Below, piece after piece: positions 1-7,875 of a stretch of DNA of 16,461 nt. The stretch comes from Flavobacteriaceae bacterium (GTDB lineage: Bacteria; Bacteroidota; Bacteroidia; Flavobacteriales; Flavobacteriaceae): positions 1 to 16,461 of the forward strand of contig JABDPL010000132.1 of assembly GCA_013042825.1 (NCBI GenBank), read 5' to 3'. A program made the translations under genes and the position numbers. A model generated the notes under the pieces. That model had not been told where the DNA came from. It was given only the letters and a program-made list of their open reading frames with translations, and searched no databases. Each line of letters starts with the position of its first letter. Positions within the stretch are counted from its first letter, which is position 1.

Positions 1-1
1 C

Positions 2-175
2 CGATATGGCACCCTGATTTTTGAAGGAAATAATCAGGAAAAATGGTATGGGCGATCGAATCGCGGACTTAATTCCAAAGGGAAACGCCTGCCTGTGGGA
101 ACTTACTTCTATGTCTTGCACCTGAATGATCCCGAATATGCCGCGCTCACAGGTTGGGTATATCTCAATTACTAA
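2..175 (+). CDS. T9SS type B sorting domain protein, C-terminal fragment (5' end outside window)
   Basis: Only the last 57 residues are in the window, open at the left edge and ending at TAA 173-175. They read RYGTLIFEGN... then WYGRSNRG, then LPVGTYFYVLHL and a final GWVYLNY. This is the end of the gliding-motility-associated C-terminal domain (CHU_C / T9SS type B sorting signal), with its Y-G, W-x-G, P-x-G-T-Y-F-Y-V and terminal G-x-x-Y-L-x-x landmarks. In Bacteroidota such C-termini direct large exported proteins through the type IX secretion system. The passenger part is not visible, so its function is unknown. The next gene, 104 bp downstream on the same strand, also ends in a type B domain. 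Confidence 0.88.
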   Translation, partial: RYGTLIFEGNNQEKWYGRSNRGLNSKGKRLPVGTYFYVLHLNDPEYAALTGWVYLNY

Positions 176-190
176 ATGTTAAAATATAAA

Positions 191-228
191 GCATTTCGTC
201 GATTATTTTTTGTATTTCATCGATAATT
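191..228. repeat. Two 17-bp direct repeats with 21-bp period upstream of the 1622-residue protein
   Basis: GCATTTCGTCGATTATT at 191-207 and GTATTTCATCGATAATT at 212-228 match at 14 of 17 positions. Their starts are 21 bp apart, about two helical turns, so both would face the same side of the DNA. They lie just after the upstream stop codon and 52-89 bp before the ATG at 280. That arrangement suits paired binding sites for a transcription factor, but chance in AT-rich DNA is not excluded. Confidence 0.4.
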
Positions 229-279
229 AGGCATTTTTACCTGCCTTAAATCCCGGTCTCATCCATTGGAATACGTAAA

Positions 280-3200
280 ATGAACCTACTTGTCGGTTAT
301 CAATATAAGATAAAGGGCCTCTTTGCCCTTACCATACTCAGTTTTTTCCTGGGTCAAACTACTGCCATTGCGCAGAAGATTTCTGTAAATAATTCGATTA
401 GTGTGCAGGATCTCATTCAGGACCACCTTGTTGAGGGCTGCGTTCAGGTTTCAAACATCGGTTCACCAATTAATGGCAGCATTAACGGTATCTCGAGTTT
501 TGGATATTTCGAACGCGATCTATCGAACTTCCCTTTCGAGAACGGGATCATGCTTAGCACAGGAAGCGCGAGTTCCGCAGGAAATACAACGAATGATAAT
601 GTCCTGAACGAAGGCGAACTGAATTGGGGAACGGATCCTGATCTAGAGGCTGCTCTGGGTATCTCCAATACCTACAATGCGACAACGATAGAATTTGATT
701 TCATCTCGGTCTCCAATCTTATTCAATTCAATTACATCCTCGCTTCGGAAGAGTACTTCGGAAATTTTCCATGTGAATACTCCGATGGCTTTGCCTTTCT
801 CATACGGGAGTCGGGAAGTAATGATCCCTGGGTCAATATCGCTCTGATTCCGGGTACCGGTATACCGGTTAATACAAACACCATTCACGACGAAATAGTT
901 GGGTTCTGTGAGGCTGAGAACGAATCTTATTTCGATGGATATTCTATTGGTGACACCAATTACAATGGTCGTACCGTGGTTATGACCGCTTCAGCTTCGA
1001 TCATTCCGAATGTGCAGTACGAAATAAAACTGGTGATTGCCGACCAGACCGATGAAAATTATGACTCGGCAGTGTTTATTCAGGGAAACAGTTTTAATCC
1101 CACCGTTGATCTCGGGCCGGATATCACAACTTGCGCCGATAGCTACACCATCGATGCCGACATCGGAAATCCACTGGCCATTTATTCCTGGTATAGGGAT
1201 GGCGCTCTGCTCAACGGTGAAAATGGATCACAACTCATTGCATCCGGAACGGCAAATTACCGGGTTGAGATCGTAATTCCTCTTGGTACTGAGGACTGTA
1301 TTATTGAGGATGATATAAATATTACCCTGAATTCTGAACAAACCGCAGATAATTTACCGGATATAGAGATTTGTGATGATCTCAGCGGGGATCAAATCGA
1401 GACATTCGATCTTTCGATCAGAGATGATGATGCCCTGGCGGCTGTCCCTCCCGGTAATTATAACATTTCCTATCATTATACCCTAAATGCTGCCCAGAAT
1501 AACATCGCTCCGATTACAGGGCCAATACAGAATTCATCAAATCCTCAAACGATCTATGTTAGGATCGAGGATCTTGATAGTGGTTGTTTGGCTTTCACAA
1601 GTTTCGATCTGGTAGTAAACCCATTACCTACAGTTAACAGTCCGGGAGCGCTTGAATTCTGCGATGATGATGTAGCAGATGGCTCAATTTCGATCGACCT
1701 GACAGATTATGACGATAACATAGGTTCTGGCGGTCCTGAAATACTTGTGAGCTATCATTTTACTCAGGCCGAAGCAGAATCAGGCAACAACCCTATTCCT
1801 TCACCATATGTTAACAGTACTTCCCCCGAAACTATTTATGCAAGGGTAGAGAACAGCTTGACAGGATGCATTAATACAACCTCGTTTACAATAGAGGTTC
1901 TTGATCGACCTGTGGTAGATCCTCAGACCATACCCGCCCTTAACGCTTGCTCGGCAGACGACGATGGTTTTGGAACTTTCGATCTCACCGAGGTGATTCC
2001 GGATATTTTATCGGGACTATCGGATGATGTTACCATAACGTTTCACGAGACACAGGATGATGCCGAGAATGGAACCAATGCTATCGCAGATGAAACCAAT
2101 TATGAGAACACCATCGAAAATGTACAGACCCTCTATATACGGATCGAAAATGACGAAAACGGTTGTTTTACGGTTGTTCCGGTTGAATTGCATACAAACC
2201 TGCTGATAACAGGGATCGATAATTCCGACTATCACCTCTGTGATGACGAGTCGGGTGACGGAATTGAGCTCTTTGACCTGACTTTGGTAGCCGATCAAAT
2301 CGCGAATGGCATAGAAGACTTTGTGGTTACATTTTATGAAACCCAGGACGATTTAACGAATCTGGTAAACCCCATTGATCAATCCCAGCCTTACGAAGTA
2401 AATGCCAGTCCGCATACCTTGTATGTACTCCTGGAATTACCAAACTGTTCACGGGAAGAAGTGGTTGATCTTGTTATAGATCCTCCGGTGCTGCTTTCGG
2501 TTCTGGCTCCTGCCGATTATTGCGATACCGATACCGATGGTTTTACCCCTATTGATCTGGCGAGCTTCGATGATTATGTTACTTCAGCTCAACCCGATCT
2601 TAGCGTGCAATATTTTCTTACTGAAAATGATGCTGTCACTAACCAGAACAGTCTGCCTCAATCCTATACAAATACCACAAATCCACTGATAGTTTATGCA
2701 AGGGCCGAACATGATATTTCCGGATGTTTCGATACGGTGGAGTTGGAGATAAACATTATTCCTGCGCCGGCTGTAACACAGCCTGATGCGCTTATAATCT
2801 GTGATGATGATCAGGACGGGTTTTTTGAAGTCAGTCTGGATGCATTAATTCCTTCCTTGGTAGCTGACACAACAGACCTGACCATAACATTCCATAACAA
2901 TACCGCTGATGCCTCTGCTGGGACTAATCCTATAGCTGATACTGCAACTTACAATGCGATGACAGAAACGGTTCATGCCAGGGTTGAGAGTGTGGTAACC
3001 ACATGTTATGCACTTGTTGAAATCGAAATAATTGTAAATACATTGCCCGAATTTATCCCTATTTCCAATTTCCAGAATTGTGAGACCGATGGTAACCAAA
3101 CGGCAGAATTCATAATGGTTGAAAAAGATACGGAAATCCTAAACGGACAGGAAGGTAAAGTGGTGCTGTATTTTACTTCGGAAGTCGATGCGCATAACCG

Positions 3201-5148
3201 GGTTAATACCATAGACAAGAATAATCCTTATACAAATGTTTCGAGTCCGCAGACTATTTATGTACGTGTTGAAAATATTACCGACACCGATTGTTATGGC
3301 GTATCCTCATTTGAACTGGAAATAGGATCGATACCGATCTTTACCCCACCTACGAATTATATCGTTTGTGATGACATCAGTAATGATGGTATCGAAACCT
3401 TCGACCTCAATGAAAAGGTAACAGAAATAACCTCAAACACTCCTGAAAATCTTGTTTTGAGTTTTCATACCACTTTCGATGATGCCGAAAATAGCCTTAA
3501 TCCTATCGACCTGATCTATTCCAATGCAGAGAATCCTCAACAGATCTATGTTCGTATAGAGAATGGCACCTATTGCCATGCTGTTGCAGAATTCGGACTA
3601 AACGTAGTTCAGGTACCGACTGTAAACCTGCCATCAGGCCTCGAGACCTGTGATGTGGACTACGATGGTCAAGTCACCTTCGATCTTACGATATCGGAAT
3701 TTGAAATATTGGATGTAAGAGACGATGATATAGCCATAACTTATTTCGAATCCATGGAGGATCTGGAAAATGACAGTAACCTGATTTCAACTCCGGATTC
3801 CTATCAGAATATAAGTAACCCACAAACGGTCTATGTGAAGATTGAGAACTTGGTTTCGGGATGTTATGCTGCACTGGAGTTAGACCTTAATGTTATTCTT
3901 CCTCCGGTAATAAATGATTTTCCGGAAATCGAGATCTGTGAAAATGACGATTCGGAATTTGAACTGGAATTGGCTACTGCAATCCTGATCGATGATCCGT
4001 CAGGGATCGATATTTCATATTATACCAGCTTACAGGATGCGGAAAACGAAACCAATGCGCTCGGCCCGATTTACCCCTATGCCTCGAGCAACGATTCCCT
4101 TTATATACGGGCAGAAGACCAGGTTGCCGGATGTTTTAGAATTCAGGCTTTTGAACTTGAGGTCAATCCAAATCCAATCGCCTACCAGCCTGATGACCTG
4201 GAAGCCTGTGATGATGACTATGATTTTGAGGTTACTTTTGATTTGAACCAGCAAACCAATGCAGTTCTCGGCAATCAGGATGCGGCTTTATTTACAGTTA
4301 CATACCACGAATTGGAAACCGAGGCTGAGAATGGCTCTAATGCCATCGGGGATCTGAATTATCTGGCATATGATGGTCAAACCATTTATGTCAGGATCGA
4401 AAATGACCAGACCACTTGTTTTAGTACGACAAGCTTCGGAATAACCGTGCTCAGAAAACCCCCTGTTGAAATAGATGACCAGGTTATATGCCTTGAGAAT
4501 CTGCCACTGGTGGTGAACGCCGATACGGGATACAGCGGTGACAGCTATTCATGGTCTACCGGTGCAACAACTTCAGAAATAGAGATCGGAAACATCGGGG
4601 ACTATTCAGTAACGGTGACCTCAGAAGACGGTTGTGAAACCATTTCATCATTCTCTGTTATTGAATCGGAACAGGCCACTATAGATATTACAGAAACTGT
4701 TGACTTTTCCGATCCTAATAATGTCACCATCACGATTAGTGGAATCGGGAATTACCTGTATATACTCGATGATGGTGAACCACAGGAATCCAATGTGTTT
4801 GAAAATGTATCCCTGGGTTACCATACCATTACCGTGATCGATCTGAATGGCTGTGGTTCTGTTACAACGGAGGTGCTGGTTATTGATGCCCCTAAATTCA
4901 TGACTCCAAATAATGACGGATATTTTGACACCTGGCATATCGTTGGTGTTGAAACCCTGCCCGGAACCAGCATATCCATTTATGACCGCTACGGCAAGCA
5001 AATGGCTTACCTCACCTCCGCCTCATCCGGCTGGAATGGCCGATATAACGGTAATTTGATGCCCGCTACCGACTACTGGTATGTGGCAGATGTGGTTCAG
5101 GATGGCAGGACCTTCCAGATCAAAGGCCATTTTGCCTTACGACGCTGA
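280..5148 (+). CDS. Large secreted choice-of-anchor L protein with 11 tandem repeats and T9SS type B sorting domain
   Basis: A 1622-residue exported protein, probably displayed on or released from the cell surface by the type IX secretion system; an adhesin or matrix role is inferred only from architecture. Residues 1-32 are a signal peptide (basic start, hydrophobic FALTILSFFLG, cleavage near AIAQ/K). Residues ~34-272 fit a choice-of-anchor L domain, including the ILASEEYFGNFPCEYSDGFAF block. Residues 275-355 look like an Ig/PKD-like domain. Residues 356-1396 are 11 diverged repeats of ~95 residues. Residues 1397-1535 are two more short Ig-like or SprB-like segments. Residues ~1540-1622 are the type B C-terminus (TPNNDGYFDTW, IYDRYGK, GWNGRYNG, TDYWY, GHFALRR). 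ATG at 280 is chosen because it places the signal peptide at the N-terminus. The catalytic role, if any, is not recognisable. Confidence 0.93.
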   Translation: MNLLVGYQYKIKGLFALTILSFFLGQTTAIAQKISVNNSISVQDLIQDHLVEGCVQVSNIGSPINGSINGISSFGYFERDLSNFPFENGIMLSTGSASSAGNTTNDNVLNEGELNWGTDPDLEAALGISNTYNATTIEFDFISVSNLIQFNYILASEEYFGNFPCEYSDGFAFLIRESGSNDPWVNIALIPGTGIPVNTNTIHDEIVGFCEAENESYFDGYSIGDTNYNGRTVVMTASASIIPNVQYEIKLVIADQTDENYDSAVFIQGNSFNPTVDLGPDITTCADSYTIDADIGNPLAIYSWYRDGALLNGENGSQLIASGTANYRVEIVIPLGTEDCIIEDDINITLNSEQTADNLPDIEICDDLSGDQIETFDLSIRDDDALAAVPPGNYNISYHYTLNAAQNNIAPITGPIQNSSNPQTIYVRIEDLDSGCLAFTSFDLVVNPLPTVNSPGALEFCDDDVADGSISIDLTDYDDNIGSGGPEILVSYHFTQAEAESGNNPIPSPYVNSTSPETIYARVENSLTGCINTTSFTIEVLDRPVVDPQTIPALNACSADDDGFGTFDLTEVIPDILSGLSDDVTITFHETQDDAENGTNAIADETNYENTIENVQTLYIRIENDENGCFTVVPVELHTNLLITGIDNSDYHLCDDESGDGIELFDLTLVADQIANGIEDFVVTFYETQDDLTNLVNPIDQSQPYEVNASPHTLYVLLELPNCSREEVVDLVIDPPVLLSVLAPADYCDTDTDGFTPIDLASFDDYVTSAQPDLSVQYFLTENDAVTNQNSLPQSYTNTTNPLIVYARAEHDISGCFDTVELEINIIPAPAVTQPDALIICDDDQDGFFEVSLDALIPSLVADTTDLTITFHNNTADASAGTNPIADTATYNAMTETVHARVESVVTTCYALVEIEIIVNTLPEFIPISNFQNCETDGNQTAEFIMVEKDTEILNGQEGKVVLYFTSEVDAHNRVNTIDKNNPYTNVSSPQTIYVRVENITDTDCYGVSSFELEIGSIPIFTPPTNYIVCDDISNDGIETFDLNEKVTEITSNTPENLVLSFHTTFDDAENSLNPIDLIYSNAENPQQIYVRIENGTYCHAVAEFGLNVVQVPTVNLPSGLETCDVDYDGQVTFDLTISEFEILDVRDDDIAITYFESMEDLENDSNLISTPDSYQNISNPQTVYVKIENLVSGCYAALELDLNVILPPVINDFPEIEICENDDSEFELELATAILIDDPSGIDISYYTSLQDAENETNALGPIYPYASSNDSLYIRAEDQVAGCFRIQAFELEVNPNPIAYQPDDLEACDDDYDFEVTFDLNQQTNAVLGNQDAALFTVTYHELETEAENGSNAIGDLNYLAYDGQTIYVRIENDQTTCFSTTSFGITVLRKPPVEIDDQVICLENLPLVVNADTGYSGDSYSWSTGATTSEIEIGNIGDYSVTVTSEDGCETISSFSVIESEQATIDITETVDFSDPNNVTITISGIGNYLYILDDGEPQESNVFENVSLGYHTITVIDLNGCGSVTTEVLVIDAPKFMTPNNDGYFDTWHIVGVETLPGTSISIYDRYGKQMAYLTSASSGWNGRYNGNLMPATDYWYVADVVQDGRTFQIKGHFALRR
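1345..4467 (+). repeat. Eleven tandem ~95-residue protein repeats within the secreted protein
   Basis: Residues 356-1396 divide into 11 units averaging about 95 residues. Each unit starts with a Cys in an acidic, often DxDxDG-like stretch (CDDDQDGFF, CDTDTDGF, CDVDYDGQV), followed by FDL, a YHxTxxDAENGxNxI block, a NPQTIYVRIEN block, and a second Cys before the last strand and a proline-rich linker. All 11 units keep both cysteines. The copies are strongly diverged in DNA, so these are old duplications and not recent expansions. The fold is probably an all-beta Ig/cadherin-like unit with one disulfide and possibly a calcium-binding loop (inference). Confidence 0.85.
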
Positions 5149-5157
5149 TTTATTGTG

Positions 5158-5165
5158 TAATTTTG
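5158..5165 (+). promoter_or_regulatory. Bacteroidota -7 promoter element for uvrB (possible leaderless transcript)
   Basis: TAATTTTG fits the Bacteroidota -7 consensus TAnnTTTG and ends only 4 bp before the uvrB ATG at 5170. A TTTG at 5131-5134 could be the -33 element, although the 23-bp gap is longer than the usual 19-21. The expected start site falls on or next to the initiation codon, which implies a transcript with little or no 5' leader. Confidence 0.5.
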
Positions 5166-5169
5166 CAAA

Positions 5170-7173
5170 ATGCAATTCAAAATTGAATCTGATTTCAATC
5201 CGACCGGAGATCAGCCTGAAGCTATTAAAGCTTTGGCCGATGGAATCGTTTCCGGAGAGAAATACCAAACCCTGCTTGGTGTAACGGGCTCTGGTAAAAC
5301 CTTCACCGTAGCCAATGTTATTGAACAAGTACAACGCCCTACCCTGGTTCTGGCTCATAACAAAACCCTGGCAGCACAGCTGTATTCAGAGTTCAAACAA
5401 TTCTTTCCTGACAATGCGGTCGAATACTTTGTCTCCTACTACGACTATTATCAACCCGAAGCCTATATGCCTGTTTCGGGCACCTATATTGAAAAAGATC
5501 TTTCGATCAATGAAGAGATCGAAAAATTGCGATTGAGCACCACCTCTTCACTCCTGTCCGGAAGACGGGATGTTTTGGTAGTTGCTTCGGTCTCCTGCCT
5601 ATACGGTATCGGAAACCCGGTGGAATTTCAAAAGAATGTGATCACCCTGGAACGCGATCAGGTGATCTCAAGGACCAGATTATTGCATCGTTTGGTTCAA
5701 AGTCTGTATTCAAGAACGGAAGCCGAATTCAGGCATGGTAATTTCAGAATAAAGGGAGACACGGTTGATATTTTTCCCGGTTATGCCGACAATGCCTACC
5801 GCATTCATTTTTTCGGTGATGAGATCGAGGATATTGAATCCTTTGACATCAATACGAATAAGGTCATCGAGCGATTTGATCTCTTGAATATATATCCAGC
5901 CAACATATTCGTGACCTCACCTGAGATTCTTCAGAACGCGATTCATCAGATCCAGGAGGACCTGGTCAAACAGCATGATTATTTTAAATCGGTAGAAAAG
6001 CATTTGGAAGCCAAACGATTAAAGGAACGAACGGAATTTGACCTGGAAATGATAAGGGAGCTTGGGTACTGTTCGGGAATTGAGAATTATTCGCGCTACC
6101 TGGATGGACGAGAGCCTGGCTCCAGGCCCTTCTGCCTGCTGGATTATTTCCCCGAGGACTATCTGATGGTGGTCGATGAAAGCCATGTTACCATATCACA
6201 GGTTCACGCCATGTACGGTGGTGACAGGAGCAGAAAAGAAAATCTGGTGGAATACGGTTTCCGATTGCCTGCAGCTATGGATAACAGGCCACTAAAATTT
6301 GAAGAATTCGAAGCACTTCAAAATCAGGTTATTTACGCAAGTGCCACGCCGGCCGATTACGAACTACAGAAAACCGGCGGGTTTTATGTGGAACAGGTTA
6401 TCAGGCCTACGGGGCTTTTGGATCCCGAGATCGAAGTACGACCAAGCCTTAACCAGATCGATGATCTTATAGAAGAGATTCAACAACGTGTGGAACGCGA
6501 TGAGCGCACACTGGTCACAACCCTGACCAAACGGATGGCTGAGGAACTTACCAAATACCTGACCCGCATACAGGTGCGTTGTCGCTATATACATAGCGAT
6601 GTGGATACTCTGGAACGGGTGGAGATCATGCAGGATCTGAGAAAAGGTTTATTCGACGTACTGGTTGGGGTGAATCTCTTACGCGAAGGCCTCGATCTTC
6701 CTGAAGTATCGCTGGTGGCGATTCTGGATGCGGACAAGGAAGGATTTCTGCGCTCAGCCAGATCATTGACCCAAACCGTGGGCCGGGCAGCAAGACATTT
6801 AAATGGTAAAGCGATAATGTATGCCGATAAGATAACCCGAAGTATGCAGGTGACAATTGACGAGACCAATTACAGACGAAATAAACAGCTGACTTATAAC
6901 AAGGAAAACAACATTGTTCCCCAGGCACTGAATAAAAGCCTGGATAATGCACTGGCCAGAAATTCGGTGAGCACTTATTATTATGAACAGGAAGCTCAAA
7001 AAGCCGCTGAAGAAGAAAGCCAATACTTGTCTAAACCAGAACTGGAGAAAAAAATAAGGGTAAAACGTAAACAGATGGAAGAAGCTGCAAAAGCTCTTGA
7101 TTTCATGGAAGCCGCAAAACTTCGCGATGAGATCAAGGCCTACCAGGGTAAACTGGAAGCGCTAAAAGTCTGA
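5170..7173 (+). CDS. uvrB: UvrABC excinuclease subunit B
   Basis: UvrB is the damage-verifying DNA helicase-like subunit of nucleotide excision repair. It is loaded by UvrA, opens DNA with its beta-hairpin, and recruits UvrC for the dual incision. The 667 residues match the usual family length (about 660-680). Visible motifs are Walker A GVTGSGKT (37-44), the beta-hairpin YYDYYQPEAYMP (90-101), the Walker B/DEAD-like box VVDESH (334-339), helicase motif VI QTVGRAARH (535-543), and a C-terminal UVR coiled-coil hairpin (about 624-660) that contacts UvrC. The start at 5170 gives the canonical N-terminus with FNPTGDQPEAI. The gene lies 21 bp after the secreted-protein stop but appears to have its own promoter. 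No frameshift or missing motif was seen. Confidence 0.98.
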   Translation: MQFKIESDFNPTGDQPEAIKALADGIVSGEKYQTLLGVTGSGKTFTVANVIEQVQRPTLVLAHNKTLAAQLYSEFKQFFPDNAVEYFVSYYDYYQPEAYMPVSGTYIEKDLSINEEIEKLRLSTTSSLLSGRRDVLVVASVSCLYGIGNPVEFQKNVITLERDQVISRTRLLHRLVQSLYSRTEAEFRHGNFRIKGDTVDIFPGYADNAYRIHFFGDEIEDIESFDINTNKVIERFDLLNIYPANIFVTSPEILQNAIHQIQEDLVKQHDYFKSVEKHLEAKRLKERTEFDLEMIRELGYCSGIENYSRYLDGREPGSRPFCLLDYFPEDYLMVVDESHVTISQVHAMYGGDRSRKENLVEYGFRLPAAMDNRPLKFEEFEALQNQVIYASATPADYELQKTGGFYVEQVIRPTGLLDPEIEVRPSLNQIDDLIEEIQQRVERDERTLVTTLTKRMAEELTKYLTRIQVRCRYIHSDVDTLERVEIMQDLRKGLFDVLVGVNLLREGLDLPEVSLVAILDADKEGFLRSARSLTQTVGRAARHLNGKAIMYADKITRSMQVTIDETNYRRNKQLTYNKENNIVPQALNKSLDNALARNSVSTYYYEQEAQKAAEEESQYLSKPELEKKIRVKRKQMEEAAKALDFMEAAKLRDEIKAYQGKLEALKV

Positions 7174-7575
7174 TCAGTTATATTTAACCTTAAAGATGTC
7201 TATAAGAAAATCTGGAGGAATGATCTTATCCGGAAAGCTTTCCATCAATTCAAGAACGCGGTTTATCGATTCATGACTCAGGCCCATTCGGAGGCCGAAA
7301 TTATGTAGTCGAACAAGTTCCCGTTGGGAAGAATTGCCTTTCATGTTCATTAACAGTACCAAACGATGGAACTGTACAATGCGCTCACTGTGTGATTTTA
7401 GGTGGACATATGTGGCTGGATTTTCTAGTAGGTATTCAAAATCTTCCCTGTTTATGTCTAGCTGCCGCGCAACTCCGAGTAAGAAGTTGTATTCGATTTC
7501 CTTCAGATTTTTATCCAATCTGGCGAAAGCGATCATCTCGGAGAGCAAACTCAGTTTCTCTTCTCGATTTATCAT
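7174..7575 (-). CDS. TerB-like small cytoplasmic protein of unknown function
   Basis: A 133-residue soluble protein with no signal peptide or membrane segment and rich in helices. The N-terminal pattern (LLSEMIAFARLDKNLKEIEYNFLL, residues ~9-32, then ARQLDINREDFEYLL) resembles the TerB/tellurite-resistance helical fold: a first helix with an acidic residue, a D-x-x-x-x-x-E-x-x-F turn and a later amphipathic helix. The assignment is from pattern only and the molecular role is unknown. The gene is convergent with uvrB and its stop codon directly abuts the uvrB stop. ATG at 7573-7575 is the only plausible start. The upstream DNA is very AT-rich and holds a one-mismatch -7 box (TTATTTTG) on this strand, without a well-spaced -33 element. 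Confidence 0.72.
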   Translation of the reverse strand: MINREEKLSLLSEMIAFARLDKNLKEIEYNFLLGVARQLDINREDFEYLLENPATYVHLKSHSERIVQFHRLVLLMNMKGNSSQRELVRLHNFGLRMGLSHESINRVLELMESFPDKIIPPDFLIDIFKVKYN

Positions 7576-7710
7576 TGTTCAAGGGATTAATTAATTTCAA
7601 AATAAAATTATCAATAATTAAACAATAATAATCCCCGTTTATACGTTACTGGTCGAAAAAATGGCTGGATTTCACCGAGTTTTTTGACTAATAAGCCGAA
7701 AACTTTCATT

Positions 7711-7735
7711 ATAAATCTGATTAACAGAGATTTAT
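7711..7735. repeat. Perfect inverted repeat, 8-bp arms
   Basis: ATAAATCT (7711-7718) and AGATTTAT (7728-7735) are perfect reverse complements separated by 9 bp. There is no T-run beside it, so it is not a typical terminator. It could be an operator or a structured RNA element. It sits about 135 bp upstream of the TerB-like gene start. Confidence 0.35.
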
Positions 7736-7747
7736 CTGAAACTTCTC

Positions 7748-7768
7748 AAAAAAGCCTATTTATGGCTT
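7748..7768 (-). terminator. Weak intrinsic terminator-like hairpin on the minus strand
   Basis: On the minus strand AAGCC, a 7-nt loop and GGCTT form a 5-bp stem running straight into six T (plus-strand A run 7748-7753). The outer flanks TCAAAAA and TTTTTGA (plus strand, about 7746-7779) are also complementary and could extend the structure past a 5-nt bulge. The stem is short, so efficiency is doubtful, but it coincides with the stop codon of the small ORF at 7756-7875. Confidence 0.35.
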
Positions 7769-7875
7769 GCCCTTTTTGAAAAGCGATAATCATTGGTTTT
7801 GTTTAACCACAAGGTGCTTGCCTCCATTTCCCAATGGCTCGAATAGCGATATACCCGTGTTTTTGTCTCAGGCAT
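7756..7875 (-). CDS. Possible small protein, 39 residues, unknown
   Basis: An ATG at 7873-7875 opens a 39-codon frame ending in TAG at 7756-7758. The protein begins MPETKTRVYRYSSHWE, is basic and aromatic-rich and ends in KRASHK; an internal Met at residue 17 gives a 23-residue alternative. In favour: the stop codon falls inside a same-strand hairpin followed by T6, and the ORF spans the less AT-rich part of the intergenic region. Against: no clear promoter or ribosome binding site, a strong terminator immediately upstream, and 39 codons can arise by chance. I do not recognise a family. Confidence 0.25.
   Translation of the reverse strand: MPETKTRVYRYSSHWEMEASTLWLNKTNDYRFSKRASHK

Noticed and set aside
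1345..4467. Regularly spaced repeats considered as a CRISPR array or satellite
   Set aside because: The periodicity is about 285 bp, exists only at protein level and lies within one open reading frame; nucleotide identity between units is low.
4648..5001. 117-codon minus-strand ORF inside the large secreted protein gene
   Set aside because: It is antisense to the T9SS sorting domain and preceding Ig-like segment, which are clearly coding on the plus strand, and the protein has no recognisable features.
7334..7628. Two plus-strand ORFs of 86 and 78 codons opposite the TerB-like gene
   Set aside because: The minus-strand frame has the better protein-like composition and a family resemblance; these continue into AT-rich non-coding DNA.
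7684..7715. Sigma-70-like TTGACT ... TATAAA on the plus strand
   Set aside because: The 20-bp spacing is poor, Bacteroidota primary sigma factors use a different consensus, and no plus-strand gene follows.
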